Assembly (NCBI GenBank): GCA_958450365.1 | Contig: CAUEEP010000735.1 | Location: 1,245,501 to 1,309,500 of the forward strand | Source: Mesorhabditis belari | Lineage: Eukaryota; Nematoda; Chromadorea; Rhabditida; Rhabditidae | DNA length: 64,000 nucleotides | Direction of reading: 5' to 3' | Shown here: piece by piece, positions 41,701 to 52,535 of the stretch | Numbering within the stretch: the stretch's first letter is position 1 | How the letters are laid out: each line of letters opens with the position of its first letter | Program-made: the position numbers and the translations under genes | Notes under the pieces: model-generated | Databases searched by the model: none | What the model saw: the letters and a program-made list of their open reading frames with translations, nothing else | Told to the model about the DNA's origin: nothing

Positions 41701-43560
41701 TCTTGCAAGGAAATAGTCTCTAGCTGTTTTGGATTTGCTGGAGCTGATTGACTGATTTGAACACTTCAAATGAATAAGTGTAGCGTGATAATCAGTATTC
41801 TTACAAGAAGAATTGTATCTATTGGGTTGATGGAAAAGTCCTTTCCGATTTTTTGGGAGAGTACCTTAAATTTGTCCAATTTTGACGTTTTATAGCTCAT
41901 CCTAAAGCTGAATTCAAGATGGATCGTTTGGTAAAAACCGTTATTTTTGACGCCGATCACGAAACACATGTTTTTAGCCTAGGTTTCTGCACGGAAAACT
42001 AACGAAACGTGAAAACAGCCATTTTTTGGCTCTGGCCGCCCTTTACTAAAATAGCTGTAAAAACTTTTAGAAAAGAGATATCTCAAAACGGTTTTTACCA
42101 AACGATCCGTCTTGAATTCAGCTTTAGGATGAGCTATAAAAAAGTCAAAATTGGACAAATTTAAGGTACTCTCCCAAAAAATCGGAAAGGACTTTTCCAT
42201 CAACCCAATAGTTGTTTTAGAATAATAAACTAAAGCTTAAAATTCAGTGTTGACAACTTTGAAGCTTCTAATTGGTTAGAATGAAGATTAGGATTTCTGA
42301 TATTCATTTCAGAAGATGCACTGGGTCTTTCTCAACTTGAGATCATTCCCTTATTAGCAAAAATGCTCACTCTGTCATATTGATGTTCGTTCCAGTCATC
42401 CCTCCTCCTTCAAACACCTCAAATTCATAGCCGTTAACGCTTTCTTGATAGAAGCCAGTTATTTCTCTAAAAGAAAGTGATGAACTTGAGCTTGAGCTAG
42501 AGCTTGAGCTAGAGCTTGAGCTAGAGCTTGAGCTAGAGCTTGAGCTAGAGCTTGAGCTAGAGCTTGAGCTAGAGCTTGAGCTAGAGCTTGAGCTAGAGCT
42601 TGAGCTAGAGCTTGAGCTAGAGCTTGAGCTAGAGCTTGAGCTAGAGCTTGAGCTAGAGCTTGAGCTAGAGCTTGAGCTAGAGCTTGGCTGGGCTTGAGCT
42701 AGAGCTTGAGCTAGAGCTTGAGCTAGAGCTTGAGCTAGAGCTTGAGCTAGAGCTTGAGCTAGAGCTTGAGCTAGAGCTTGAGCTAGAGCTTGAGCTAGAG
42801 CTTGAGCTAGAGCTTGAGCTAGAGCTTGAGCTTTTTTACCTCTTACACGACGTTGAATTCAAATGATAGAGAACTGTATCATTGATGCTTTCAAGGAAAT
42901 CACCCGTTAGATCATGAAATTGGTAGACCGGTTCTGGTCGACAGAGATCAAAAGTGTACGCCGTTTCAGTGGCATTCTAAAGCTTTTAATCAACAGACAA
43001 TATTGCTCGTCAGTAGGCATTTTCCATCTAAGGGCATAAATCTATCTCATTGTTCTAAATGGTCAACTTTCATAAAGTCTTTTGCCTTGTCTTGCTTAGT
43101 GTCAAGTTAAACACGCCTTTTATGGGAATACAAAAAACGGTCAGCGCCGGGATTCAAACCCGCGACTTCTCGCTGACCGGAAGAAGGCTCTACCAATAAG
43201 CTACACCGGCACGTGCCATTACTGAAGATCTGGCACATAAAACTCCTTGATCTAACTCTAAGTTCGGTCCTAAAGGCTTGAAGCTGGGTTTTGGCGGGTT
43301 CAACAACTCTCTTGACAGTCTTGGCTGGTTGCAATGCTTGGTACACTAGACTGACTGATGGATAGGTTTTGATGGTACTGGTTTAGATTATGGAATTGGA
43401 TTGCAGGTTTGGCACCAAATTGCATGTCTGACTACATAACTACGTGACTGAGAGACGACTTATTCACATTTTCCATAAAGTCCACACAAAATCCACTTAC
43501 CGTAATCAAAAAAACAAAATTCGTGAAATAAAATGCAACAACTATCAATCGTTTCAGCAT
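38786..43560 (-). CDS. Secreted, probably GPI-anchored glycoprotein of unknown family
   Basis: Eleven exons join in phase: 43501-43560, 42849-42976, 42371-42466, 41466-41569, 41323-41423, 41174-41283, 39697-39827, 39485-39597, 39255-39367, 39096-39209, 38786-38888. They total 1173 nt, 390 aa. The first exon is a signal peptide (MLKRLIVVAFYFTNFVFLIT). The last ends in a hydrophobic run after a small-residue patch (DKAGGSISYLISLVLFFVLV), as in GPI attachment signals; a single C-terminal TM helix is the alternative. Many NxS/T sequons are visible (NATE, NSTS, NMTE, NLTA, NSSY, NATS), with few Cys between. The alternating pattern of short beta-like segments resembles CUB-like extracellular modules, but I see no motif that proves it. 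A poly(A) signal lies at 38763-38768. Function not recognised. The exon chain is strongly supported by splice sites and phase. Confidence 0.82.
39616..39695. repeat. Tandem repeat agctggaaa(a), in secreted-protein intron
   Basis: Eight units of 10 bp fill most of the intron between exons 8 and 7. Confidence 0.95.
40025..40075. repeat. Telomere-type repeat (CCTAAG)n, short
   Basis: Eight units of cctaag, complement of the (TTAGGC)n unit, in inverted orientation to the larger array 600 bp away. Confidence 0.95.
40674..41112. repeat. Interstitial telomere-type array (TTAGGC)n in an intron
   Basis: About 70 units of ttaggc over 440 bp, interrupted at intervals by ctgtag and tctagg and by a variant tcaggc block. 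One segment (gctcaggctcaggctc ... ggcctaggct) occurs twice, at about 40698 and 40960, so the array grew by block duplication. It lies in intron 6 of the secreted-protein gene. Confidence 0.96.
41818..42212. mobile_element. MITE family C, copy 2, in secreted-protein intron
   Basis: Same element in inverse orientation, ends ttgggttgatggaaaagtcc and its complement. Nearly identical to copy 1. Confidence 0.9.
42484..42834. repeat. Tandem array, 12-bp unit gagctagagctt, fills an intron
   Basis: About 29 nearly perfect units (one interruption at 42685). It fills over 90% of intron 2 of the secreted-protein gene (42467-42848). Confidence 0.97.
43130..43212 (-). repeat. tRNA-like sequence in secreted-protein intron 1
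   Basis: On the minus strand: TAGCTTATTGGTAGAGC forms a good D arm, GGGTTTGAATCCC is a good T arm, and the acceptor pairs about six of seven with wobbles. The anticodon arm (CTTCT/AGAAG) encloses an 11-nt loop, too large for a normal tRNA. Best read as a tRNA pseudogene or SINE head. Confidence 0.5.
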
Positions 43561-44019
43561 TTCCAAAGAGAAAAGACCAAAGAGATCAGAGGAGACAGGG
43601 TTTTGTGGTAATCTTAAAAATCACCGGCTTGTGATTCGATTGATAAGGAGTGGGGGTGTGGTGAGAATTTTTTTTGCTTACTTTTCTTGACTCAGCCCTC
43701 ACATAATAGCCTATTTATGTCATGCCTGCTTTGCAAGATGACGAGGCGAAAAATTGTGGTCATAAAAGTCATGGTTTTGAGAGGCGTTCTCGCTTTTTGC
43801 CCCGGTCTGGCAAAAGTTAGAAATCATTCAAAATCGTCTACGCAAAAGAGTTGCGATCGAAATATCAGTAAAGCTTTAAGTTCATGTCCGTCTTCTGCAA
43901 GCTGTTAGCAACATTGACCTGTCACTGGACACCTAGTTAGTCAATTTTAAAGTCTTGAACTTAAACCAGTCATTTCTGCATTTAATACATTCAATATATG
44001 TTATGAGATGTTCAAAGAA

Positions 44020-44212
44020 AGAAAGCTGAGAAAGCTGAGAAAGCTGAGAAAGCTAAAAGCTGAAAGCGGCGGAAAGCTGAAAGCTGGCTGGAAGCGGGCG
44101 AGAGCAGAAAGCTGAGAAAGCTGAGAAAGCTGAGAAAGCTGAGAAAGCTGAGAAAGCTGAGAAAGCTGAGAAAGCTGAGAAAGCTGAGAAAGCTGAGAAA
44201 GCTGAGAAAGCT
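44020..44212. repeat. Tandem array, 9-bp unit gctgagaaa
   Basis: About 19 units, with an irregular middle (44055-44105) containing gctgaaagcggcgg. Confidence 0.95.
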
Positions 44213-44269
44213 ATCGATGTTAGTCAGATACATTTATTCAAAGCAAAAGCTGAATTTTAGGGATATAAA

Positions 44270-45500
44270 AATGGAAAAATATGGAAATTAAACTGGAAAA
44301 ATCTTGCCGAGAAGTGTCGCTTGCGTTTCTCGTTTGGTCCTCGACAAAAATTGGTCCTTTTATCTCACCAGATTGACTTTAAAGATCAAAATTTTTGGCA
44401 CTTTTTGTGTTTTCTCTTCGGTTTCACAAAGAAAAGGAATTTAGATCGGATTTTGTGGAATATACGGCAAAGAGAACCTATTTTTATTATTTGAAATTTA
44501 GATTTTACGGCTCGTTTTATAGTCAATGAATAAATGTTTTAGGGCTTTAGCCTAACCTTAAAAACCTAACATGTTGTTTTAAACGAATTTTGTGCTCCTA
44601 GTAGCAAGTCAGATCCAAATTGGCTGACTGGTTTGGACTGGAAAATTGGTAGAAACCAAAAATTACACAGGTTGAGCCACCGACAAAGTTTCTCGTTCGA
44701 GATTTGAACGCTTTTATCCAGACAGATCAAGGCGGTGATTTATAAGAAATCAGACCAAAAAGATTGAAGTTAAACTGGAAAAATCTTTCCGAGAAGTGTC
44801 GATTGCGTTTCTCGTTTGGTCTTCCACCAAAATTGGTCCTATTTCTCAACAGTTTGGCTTTAAAGATCAAAATTTCTGGGATTTTCTATGTTTTCTCTTC
44901 GCTTTCATAAAGAAAACGAATTTAGATCGGATTTATTGATTGATGATGAATGATTGATGTTTAGTAGTAAAAGATAGTAAAGAAATTTTGATGTAAACAT
45001 TTTTCATTGGGGCAAGATCCACCAAACCAGCCAAAAGCTTCCAATAATATTGATTGACTGGACTGACTGGACTAATGATTGACTGAAATAAGTATTGGAC
45101 TTCGGAATTGGTGAACTGAACCCTTGTTTGTAAGTTAGGGATATAAAAATGGAAAAATATGGAAATTAAACTGGAATCTTTCCGAGAAGTGTCGATTGCG
45201 TTTCTCGTTTGGTCTTCCACAAAAATTGGTCCTATTTCTCAACAGATTGGCTTTAAAGATCAAAATTTCTGGGATTTTCTATGTTTTCTCTTCGCTTTCA
45301 TAAAGAAAATGAATTTAGACCGGATTTTGTGGAATATACGGCGAGGAGAACTTATTTTTCTTACTTTGAACTTTTTATTTTACGGCTCGTTTTATAGTGA
45401 ATGAATAAACGTTGACTACTGTTCAAAATGAGTGTTAATGATACTGTTAAAGTCTCACAATCGTTATCGTTATAAAGGAATTTAGACCGGATTTGTGGAA
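44270..45500 (+). repeat. Dispersed repeat family H, region 1
   Basis: Three related blocks (44280-44530, 44760-44940, 45150-45420) share gccgagaagtgtcgattgcg and ggctttaaagatcaaaattt. A spacer with ccaaaagcttccaataatat (about 44938-45115) also occurs in region 2. No open coding frame. Confidence 0.85.
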
Positions 45501-47874
45501 TATACAATGAGTCAATAAAAAGCTATAATGTAAACATACTCTCCGAGAATACAAAATAAAGATGTAATATTTAAAGAATAGACTAAGAAATATAATTTCT
45601 TAAAACTAGAAACGTAAACGTTTACACACAATTTTCAAAGTTGTGATCGACTTTTGAAAGTGTTTTAAGCGTTAATTTAATCAATTAACATGTGCGAGCA
45701 TTGTTAAATTCTGAGAAAAGGGAAATTTTAGAATGACATTAAAAGTCTCACACGCAAAAATCAATCCATTCACGAAAATTCCTCGAAATGTCGACGACGA
45801 GAAGTATTTAAAGATTTAAAGACAAAGTTTCGGAGTTTTTTCAAAATCAAATGAATTTCCATTAAGAACGTTTAATTTTTCACATTTTAACACCGCTTTT
45901 AAAGGTTTTTTTGATCCAAAATGCGGAAGGTTAATCTCTAAAACCTTGACTCTCAAACCAAAATATCATAAAAATGTTTTGTAAAGGTTTACCGGTAAAG
46001 TAAGAGCTTTAAAAGTAAGAGCTGTCGGTAAAAAAGCTAAAGTCAAAAGAGTTTCAAAGCTTTCTCTTCTATTGGGTTGGGGAGAATGAGTCGGCGCCAA
46101 ACTTTAAAGGAACTTTTTGCACACACAAAGCCCTCTTTAAACATACGTTTGGTTTCATCAAAAGGATCCACTATTTCTCTACAAAATGACTTTTGAGAGA
46201 TTCCACAAAGCTTTTCTTTCGTGGAGTTTATGGACTCCCAAACACAGCTAGTCAAAATGGCAAAGAGCGCGACTCATCATTTGAACAGTTTCTTTCACAT
46301 AAACCTTCTTTGGTGTTTATATAAAAAGATAGAGCACATTCAATTACTTAAGTTGCCAAACTTGCAGGAAGATCCCACCAATGGTTTTTTCTAGATGGCA
46401 GTTTGTAGTTTTTGTGAAAAAATGGCTTTTTCTTGAGCGGAGGCGCTGTTTGAATTTTCTTTTAAATGTCATTTTGTAGAGAATTAGTTAACCATTCTAC
46501 TGATATCAAACGCATATTATTTGACGAAGTCGAATAGAAGTTTTAGGCATTTTTTTGATTTTCGGCGCCGACTCATTCTCCCCAACCCAATAGTTGAAGG
46601 CCCATCTATTTCTTTTAAAGTTAGAGATGTTGGATCAAAAAGTAAATCGTTCTATTACTGTCTAATAGACCTGGTTTTCAGTATTGTTTCGGTTTAAATT
46701 CCGAATTAAATCGGTTCAATTCGATTTGATTCGAAAAATTTTGATTTTCAGCCAAAATCGATTGATTTTAATTGGAATTTTACCATTTTTTGCTATCAAT
46801 TGGGATTTTTTTGTAATAAAGCTGCTTTAATTTAGATTTTGGAATTGTTTTTGAATAAAACATTGTTTTAAATCGTTTGCTTAACGAATTAAACATCAAA
46901 TTTTAGTAAAAGCTTCGTTTTGAAAGGGTTTGGAATCAATTTTTCGGTTCCTTATCATATTTTTTGCTTTATTAAATCAAATTTTTAAAATTTTATTCAT
47001 TTTTCCCTTCTTTAGAATCTATACATGTCGCAGGTTCGGAGTTATCCCAAGCGCAGAGCAATGTAACGCACCTTGTCCGTTGAAATTAAACTACGGGTTG
47101 ACTTGCACATAAACTGCAGCCATTAAAATCGATTATTTTCTTTCATTGACCAGCATCATCACTCCACAAAATAATGATCATTAACTTTCAAGAGTTATGC
47201 TTAAGTTAAGAATTTGAAGGTCCTGTTATGGCATTAGGTAGTTTAGTTTAGGTTAGGGTTTCAATAGGATTTGTTTCTGTATTGTGAGATTGATTGCTTG
47301 GATTGGTTGAATAAACCAGTAAAGACTATTCGATTTTCTCAGCTTTTAAAGACGAATAGCGTTAAATGGAAACAAAATGCAGTTTCATTTTTAGAATTTC
47401 AATTTATCAAATAAAATTGAGTTGTATCACAAAGAGAATGTCGAAAAAAAATGAAAAAAATGAAAAAAATGAAGCATAGACATTTAACAATATTGAAAAA
47501 AAGTTATTGCTTCCAATAGTAAATTCATTCTTTGCCATTTATAAGGTTTTTAAATCAATGATGTTTTAATGATGATGGTTTTTAAATCAGTTTTTAAATC
47601 AATCAATAGTAATGATGAAAATTTTCGATTGACCTATTGATTTGTTCAATTGAAATCCATGCATTCGATTTACTTTGATAAAAACATTTCCACTTCGAGA
47701 TTTTTATAATTTTGAACCTTTTCTCCTTGAGAAAAACATTCTTTACTTTAAAATAACTTGCTAAACTTTTAGGTAATCTTTAGGGAACTTTTAGAAAACC
47801 TTTTGAAAGCCAATCATCATGAGACCGATTCCTTGGATTTGTTTCATTACCTTTTTTGAGACCCGTCATTTTGT
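45501..47874. other. No gene seen apart from MITE A copy 3
   Basis: AT-rich. A GC-richer 90-bp patch at 47020-47105 follows a CTTTAG; it gives no frame I recognise. Confidence 0.5.
46070..46594. mobile_element. MITE family A, copy 3
   Basis: Full-length copy with both inverted ends; very close to copies 1 and 2, suggesting recent spread. Confidence 0.92.
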
Positions 47875-47956
47875 GAGCAGGTGGCCGAGTGGTTAAGGCG
47901 TTTGACTGCTAATCAAATGGGGTCTCCCCGCGTGAGTTCGAATCTCATCCTGCTCG
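47875..47956 (+). tRNA. tRNA-Ser (GCT)
   Basis: An 82-nt sequence with a perfect seven-pair acceptor stem (GAGCAGG/CCTGCTC) and discriminator G. It has a TGGCCGAGTGG A box, anticodon GCT at 47908-47910 in a TTGA/TCAA-closed loop, a long variable arm (GGGGTCTCCCC) typical of class II serine tRNAs, and a GAGTTCGAATCTC T arm. It decodes AGC and AGT. All stems pair, so it is probably functional, unlike the other tRNA-like sequences in the window. Confidence 0.95.
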
Positions 47957-47999
47957 AAATGTTTTGCTTTTTTATAAAATCATGAGCTTATCTTGTAGA

Positions 48000-48118
48000 G
48001 TTTTTAGAGCCAATCTATCGCTGATGTTGTAGAGTTTTAGAGTCAATCTATAGCTGATCTTGTAGCGTTTTTAGAGCCAATCTATAACTGATCTTGTAGA
48101 GTTTTTAGAGTCAATTTG
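48000..48118. repeat. Tandem repeat, about 40-bp unit
   Basis: Three imperfect copies of cttgtagagtttttagagcc plus aatctatagctgat, just after the tRNA-Ser gene. Confidence 0.85.
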
Positions 48119-48349
48119 CTAATTTTTCTTCTCGTCTAATAACATTGAGTTCTTTTTTGAGAAATTTAGAAATTTTCCTTTAAACAAGTCTCTCAATTGA
48201 CCCGTTAACACTTCTTTCTGCATTTTTTTCGTAATCAGCAAATGTTAAGACTGCTTTTGTGAAGTGTTAATCATATTGTCTTGATTCATACGCTGAATGG
48301 TCTCTTGGTCACTCTCAGTGTATACCACCGTAAATATTTCATTGTTTTA

Positions 48350-48448
48350 ATGAAACTAGCTCTCCTATTTTTCTTTATCATCTTCCAAATAGCGATTTCC
48401 CGCAAATGCTGGCTGGAAGCGCCATATGAATCGACGTTGAGCAGTAGA
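48350..48448 (+). CDS. Signal-peptide exon of an unidentified secreted protein
   Basis: ATG at 48350 opens a textbook signal peptide (MKLALLFFFIIFQIAIS) followed by RKCWLEAPYESTLSSR, and the exon ends at a consensus GTGAGTTT donor. Thirty-three codons, phase 0. The segment is followed by about 700 nt in which I could not find a convincing second exon. It may be a short secreted peptide gene whose remaining exons are small, or a remnant. Confidence 0.45.
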
Positions 48449-49157
48449 GTGAGTTTATCTCTTTAAACCCATTTTAAACCTTGTCCCCTTTCCCTTTCGA
48501 CCGTAATTTTGTCTCTATTAATTCAATCTAACTATTTTATGTCTGTAAGGACTCACAAAGGATATCGAAAGATATAAAAGTGAATAGATTTGACAAAAAT
48601 AGAGACAAGATTCTTGTGCAGTGTGTGAGAGAATACCGCTGGGGACAATGATTATTAGATATTTATTCCGAATTTAGCACAATACTAATCTAGCGAGAAA
48701 ATACAAAAGAATAGAATCAATCGTTGGTTCAGTGTTTCATAGCAATACGAAAAGCAATACGAAGAGACAATCTAAAGTGGGCTTCGTCCCTTTTATCATA
48801 AAAGCGATCTTTTAGAGGCGGGACAAGAGAATCAGATATTCAAATCAAAACATTAAATAAGATTTCACAGAAAAGGGCCACTCTTCTGCACAATTCTGGT
48901 CAATTGGTCAGTTCAACTCCAAAAGTGAACTGAAAATCTAAATTATCAATAACGACAGACTTTGACACCTCGGAACTGGGCGGAAGGTTTTATAATATTG
49001 AAACTGTAAAGCAGTTATTAGAGCGTTTTCTAAAACGTTCCTAAATAAAGCGTTTTCTAAAACGTATCCCCTTTCTCTTTCTACCTTTCTTGTCTTTATT
49101 TTTATCCAATCCAAGTAAAGCTGCTTTTACCATTTATGCGACATCTTTATCACCAAA

Positions 49158-49597
49158 ATGAAGCTGGAAGAAAGGGCTTTTATTTTAAAGGTTCAAGTCG
49201 ATCAGAAATTTCAATGGCAATGGGTCGTCGATGCCTGGGACAGTTTGGATATGGATCTTATCGCCAAATCGTTCAAAACTTGTGGGATTACAAATAACAG
49301 CGATGGATCTGCAGATGATCAAATTTCCTGCTTTAAGGTAAGGTAAAAGGTTAAAGCTTAACACTTCAAGCTAAGATTTTACTTTATTAATGTCTTTTAT
49401 TTTAGGCTGACGGTGCCGTTCCAGAAGTTCCGGAAGGGGCTTCCAAATTGCAACAGGCCAGACATGATGAGCTGCCGAATTGATAGAGGAAATCGAGCTC
49501 GGTAAAGATAAGGAAAACAAGGACGATGACAGTGATGCCTCTATTGAAGTCGGTGATGTCAACGGAAATCCTATCGGAGATGATTTAAATGATTGAT
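49158..49597 (+). pseudogene. Pogo/Tigger-type (DDE_1) transposase C-terminal fragment, frameshifted
   Basis: The frame reads QWVVDAWDSLDMDLIAKSFK then CGITNNSDGSADDQISCF, the pattern at the end of pogo/Tigger/jerky DDE transposases (W..AW......I..SF..CGI.....G..DD). An intron-like gap (GTAAGG at 49337, TTTTAG at 49404) follows, then ADGAVPEVPEG and, after a one-base frameshift near 49468, an acidic tail (GKDKENKDDDSD) ending at TGA 49597. The catalytic part is absent. This is a decayed element or a domesticated remnant. It lies about 130 bp outside the left end of the SKP1 palindrome. Confidence 0.6.
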
Positions 49598-50124
49598 AAG
49601 TTTGTTTAAAATTATTTTTTATATTCTTAAACAAATGTTGTTTTACTTACATGAATGAACAAATTAATCTTAAAATTTTGTTTGATATTTGAAAGGGTTT
49701 CTTTCTAGCTACCTATCTATTTGATTGTTCTTTATGGAATTGAAAAATAGAAGCAATGAGGGGGGAAAAGTAGAAGCACAGCCTCTAATAGAAGCAATTT
49801 TGGCGATGCAGATGAAAAATTTGAAGCACATGTACTTTAGAACAAAGTCTATTAGAATAAATACGGTAGTTGCTTTGTTAAATGCAAGCGTAAATGTTTC
49901 AAAATCTCCTCAGTTATTATTCGACCAATAACCGATAGTTTAGGAAAGATACCGTAATCGAAAATTCCACTTTAAGCTGTCTATTCCTTTCCTTTACCAT
50001 TCCCAGCGGGCTCCAGATACATTTAATTGTCCCGTATCTGGCCCCATTTTGCCGATTTTGACCAATTTTCTTACCATATCTAGAAATTCACACAAATCTG
50101 CTCAACAATAATTTCCCCATCCAC

Positions 50125-50132
50125 TATAAATA
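50125..50132 (+). promoter_or_regulatory. TATA box of SKP1-related copy A
   Basis: TATAAATA in an otherwise non-repetitive upstream region, 264 bp before ATG. The sequence after it (gaatcattcacaagtcagct) fits a start site about 30 bp downstream. TTTTAG at 50354 before ATG may be a 5' UTR or trans-splice acceptor. Confidence 0.6.
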
Positions 50133-50388
50133 GAGATCCAAATTGCCATTCGAATCATTCACAAGTCAGCTTCTCTTCTCTACTTTGAAAACTCCTTTTT
50201 AAGCTTTTAACTTTAACAGCCTTCTAACATTCTTCCCTTTTTTCTTTTGATCCCTTTAATCTTTTAACTTTATTTTTTAATTAGCTAATCTGTTAAGAAG
50301 TAGTTTTTTTGATTCAACCTTTACTCCATTTTTCATTTTATGATACAATTTTAGCTCCTCAACTTTCCTCTCAAAAATCTCTTCGAAA

Positions 50389-51864
50389 ATGTCCATTCAA
50401 GGCCCAGCTGATGCGAAGCGAGCCCGTGAAGAGGCTGTTGTTTTTCGGGTAAGGAAATAAACCACTAGAACAAAGAATATTCAGTTAAAGACTAACAAAA
50501 CCAGTTCTTTTGAATAATACCGATCATTTGAAGTCTAAAAGCTTATGTCCTTCTCCAGTTTATCTCCATGGAAGACAAGGAATTCACCCTATCGAAGAAA
50601 GCGGCTCGACGCTGTGGAACCGTCAATCACTATGCTCAGGTTTGGAAAGAAAATCAATAGCATTTTTCTCTAATTTAGCATCGAAATCTATTAAATTTGA
50701 CGATTCCCCAAGTTTAAATACCTTTTCCCGTTTCAGAACACCGGTTTGACAGACGATGAGGCGATCTCGAAAATGGAACCGATGGCTCTTCCAAATGTTT
50801 CCAATGAAAGCCTTTATTATGTGAGTTTTGAACGATTTTAATCGTTTATAAAATCAACTTTTTATCAGTTTCAAATCTAAATCAAATTCTTGAAATCATC
50901 TTTCAATTTCAGATCGTTCGTTGGTGTGAACAACACCGCAACTGTCCGGCTTGGGTAGAGGATCAATGGTGGGTGAATTCATTGATTTACTTGGATAACT
51001 AAATAAATTAAGATTTAGCAGCGAAGTTTGCAATTTGATTACTCGCAAAAAGCCTTAATTCTAACAATTCAGGTGGGAAAACGTATATAATGACAAGATG
51101 AGGCAATGGGAGAAAGAATTCATGGCCGAGATGACTTCCGATGCGCTTTATGATGTTTACATGGTTGGCTTTTAAATAATACATTATAAGCCTTTTCGAT
51201 AATAAAATCAAAGCATCTTACCATTTAAATCTGAAAAATCCCTTACCAATTCCTTTTCCAGGCCGCCAGCTACCTGGACATCAAGTGCCTTCTCGATCAT
51301 TGCGCTCAAGCATTCGCCGATATGGTCCAGGTGAGTTCCAAAGATAGATTTGCATAAAAATAGCTATAAAAGCTTTGAGTAAGTCTTAAAGTCTTAACTC
51401 TTTTCAATTCAAATTTCAGGGAAAATCCCCGGAAGAGATCCGCGAGATTTGGGGATTGGAGAACGACTTCACTCCTGAAGAGGAAGAGGAAATCAAGTGG
51501 GTTTTAAGAAGAATTGCGATTGGATAGAAGTTTGAACTGATCGAATCTTAATTTTGGCTTTATATTGTTTGCAATTTCAAAAAGAATAATATCAATGCAA
51601 GAATGGGTAGCTATAGAGTACATTGAGATAATGATTCGAGAGACTTTTACAGGTTAATCTGGAGTCGTACGGCTCTCAACCCATTTAATTTTGATAATGA
51701 GTAGCATCTATGAGAAGTCCATGCGAAGAATTTCAAAGAAATATCTGAATTTCTATGTTTTCAGGTATGAGAACCCCTGGAAGGTGCTTTTTGACTATCA
51801 AGAGAAACTCGAGAAAGAAGAGGAAGCAGCCGCTGAACAAGGATCGTCGTTGGCTCTAGTCTGA
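50389..51864 (+). CDS. SKP1-related protein, copy A (left palindrome arm)
   Basis: SKP1-family proteins bridge cullin-1 to F-box proteins in SCF ubiquitin ligases. Eight exons: 50389-50448, 50559-50639, 50737-50820, 50913-50968, 51073-51163, 51262-51330, 51420-51496, 51765-51864; 618 nt, 205 aa, all in phase. The POZ-like part reads FISMEDKEFTLSKKAARR then MALPNVSNESLYYIVRWCEQH (compare SKP1 PLPNV...VIQWCTHH). The dimerisation/F-box part reads AASYLDIKCLLDHCAQAFAD and GKSPEEIREIWGLENDFTPE, very close to SKP1. It is longer than human SKP1 (163 aa): the C-terminus has an acidic, Lys-rich extension (FDYQEKLEKEEEAAAEQ) in place of the short NQWCEEK end. The N-terminus also has about 20 extra residues. 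A TATA box is at 50125 and AATAAA at 51970. Nematodes have expanded skr families, which fits a divergent, duplicated member. Confidence 0.95.
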
Positions 51865-51969
51865 GCTCTTCAAAAAACATTCTTGATCTCACTTATTGTA
51901 TAGTTCTTTAGCTATGTTTTTAAAATGTTTTCCCCAAATTTTCTCCTAACTTTTGCCTTTTATTATATG

Positions 51970-51975
51970 AATAAA
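51970..51975 (+). terminator. Poly(A) signal of SKP1-related copy A
   Basis: AATAAA 106 bp after the stop codon; the mirror copy is at 52993-52998 on the minus strand. Confidence 0.6.
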
Positions 51976-52348
51976 TTTATTGTAGAAACTTTGTACCAGA
52001 AAGCGCAATATAACACAGAGAATACCAAGGTTTTGCTAGACATTTTTGTGCCTTTAAAAGTCAAGACTGATCTGTGTCAAGTGTAGCTTTTAAAAGAGTT
52101 CTTTTATCTCTTGAATACTGAAATTTGTTGGACTGACTCAAAGCTGCCATAAAATTAATGCAGCATTGCTTTTTGCGGAAGTTAGAGACAATTTAAAAGC
52201 CACTCAAATAAAGAATATTCCAACCGGTTTCTAGGGTTTGTAAACCGGATCAGGCTTAGGTCTGGAAACCAGATCAGGTTCTAAAACTACCAAAGACTTT
52301 TAGAGAAAAATGAATTCAAGTAAGGAGGCCTAAAACTTGTAACCCATG

Positions 52349-52403
52349 CCTGTGACTCGTGTTAAAAGGTCACAGGCATCTGTACGTTCATTAGTTAGAT
52401 CAC

Positions 52404-52457
<54 letters not shown>

Positions 52458-52465
52458 GAGAAAAA

Positions 52466-52535
<70 letters not shown>

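Larger units (their letters stand above)
49735..52348. repeat. Left arm of large palindrome
   Basis: Pairs with 52622-55165; base x matches base 104968 minus x across the gene, so there is almost no net indel between TATA box and stop codon. Outside the gene (49735-49960) the arms carry small indels. Contains SKP1-related copy A. Confidence 0.95.

Noticed and set aside
42684..42866. Poly(Glu-Leu) frame on the plus strand
   Set aside because: It is a 12-bp array inside an intron of a well-supported minus-strand gene.
50510..50749. 79-codon frame in each palindrome arm
   Set aside because: It crosses exon 2 of the SKP1-related gene out of frame and reads through its introns; the true frame is the one matching SKP1.
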